A DNA stretch of 64,000 bases from an uncultured Paracoccaceae bacterium. GTDB taxonomy: Bacteria > Pseudomonadota > Alphaproteobacteria > Rhodobacterales > Rhodobacteraceae. Location of the stretch: positions 844,032 through 908,031 of the forward strand of contig CANMKS010000001.1 of assembly GCA_947498645.1 (NCBI GenBank), written 5' to 3'. The notes below the pieces were generated by a model. The model searched no databases. It was not told the origin of the DNA and saw only the letters and a program-made list of their open reading frames with translations. Below are positions 63,614-64,000 of the stretch, one piece after another (position 1 is the stretch's first letter; each line of letters opens with the position of its first letter). Position numbers and translations under genes: made by a program.

Positions 63614-63903
63614 GTGATTCTACTGTTTCCATTTGCAACAGTAGTTGGTCCGGACAGGGTAAATCCATGTCTAAGTTTGCGGCAAGCCGGCCCAATTGGC
63701 GCAAAAAGGTGGATATATTGTAAATATTCTGGCAAGTGTCCGCGAATTGGCAACGGTTCTAAGCGTTTTCACGCCTATTCGTGTCAAAACTATGGACGAA
63801 GTTGATTTCATGGGATTTTCCAAAGCATCTTCATTCACATTCAGTTTACCTAGTTGGCCTGCACACGGCTTGCCGACGAAACAAACAGCAGAGAGCGCAA
63901 TTA
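63614..63903. promoter_or_regulatory. Divergent promoter region with a dyad
   Basis: AT-rich gap between gspE and the rightward gene. CTACTGTT (63620-63627) and AACAGTAG (63637-63644) form a perfect 8-base inverted repeat seven bases before the gspE start, a plausible operator or translation-blocking hairpin. Nothing else is recognised. Confidence 0.5.
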
Positions 63904-64000
63904 TGAAACTTGTCAGCACCAGACTGCTTGTCGCCACACCATTTTTTGTCTCCGCCATGGCCACAAGCGCCCTGGCTCAAGAAGCCGCAATCGCAAACAA
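63904..64000 (+). CDS. Secreted protein, 5' fragment at window edge
   Basis: The first 32 codons of a gene running off the window. They encode a complete Sec signal peptide (MKLVSTRLLVATPFFVSAMA, ending ALAQ). The product is unknown. Being divergent from the gsp operon, it could be a substrate or partner of the secretion system, but this is only positional. Confidence 0.65.

Overview
The window looks like a chromosomal segment of a marine alphaproteobacterium of the Rhodobacteraceae (Roseobacter group). The evidence is the moderately high GC, the petABC (fbc) layout, the gltD-x-x-gltB arrangement, thiBPQ behind a TPP riboswitch, two separate sugar-type ABC import loci, and the mtaB/dapF linkage. 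No rRNA, CRISPR array, intact insertion sequence or prophage is visible. This assignment is inferred from gene content only.

Layout. 1-6607 (-): glutamate synthase, gltD first and a 3'-truncated gltB last, with two tandem paralogous secreted proteins of unknown function between them. 6824-8607: uppP facing an NDUFA9-like reductase. 8763-11129: tRNA-Leu(CAG) followed by a lone GT-C-type glycosyltransferase; a degenerate copy of the tRNA 3' end lies beyond it, so this may be a small integrated islet. 11154-22083: a divergent sugar-catabolism locus. One arm has a solute-binding protein, two permeases, an argininosuccinate-lyase-like enzyme, an ATPase and a PfkB kinase. The other has a ROK regulator, a PIG-L deacetylase and a DMT exporter. 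A 38-bp dyad sits between the arms.

22197-35885: a second divergent locus of 14 genes. It has an ABC importer, a LacI regulator, a HisD-like dehydrogenase, an SDR, a bicupin, a half-length MetE-like zinc methyltransferase, an alpha/beta hydrolase, an RraA-like aldolase and three SnoaL-like proteins. Two 16-bp LacI-type operators lie in the divergent promoter region. The substrate cannot be named; this is the best candidate here for an undescribed pathway. 36277-39778: tRNA-Lys, dapF, mtaB and two glutathione transferases. 39784-43651: an outer-membrane barrel and the cytochrome bc1 operon petABC.

43731-48238: thiBPQ under a TPP riboswitch, then aroC. 48257-53854: an EamA transporter, an ArsR/AHSA1 pair, an HU protein, and an amn-ade operon that would convert AMP to adenine and then hypoxanthine. 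54061-63613: a soluble cytochrome c, then a compact type II secretion operon in the order gspE-F-G-H-I-J-K-peptidase-D. Its secretin carries a lipoprotein signal and an apparent C-terminal SPOR-like domain, and no gspC, gspL or gspM is present in the window. A secreted protein starts at the right edge, divergent from gspE.

A 26-bp palindrome (GTAAGGTGGATC-NN-GATCCACCTTAC) occurs twice at gene ends and supplies the stop codons of thiQ, aroC and the neighbouring EamA gene.
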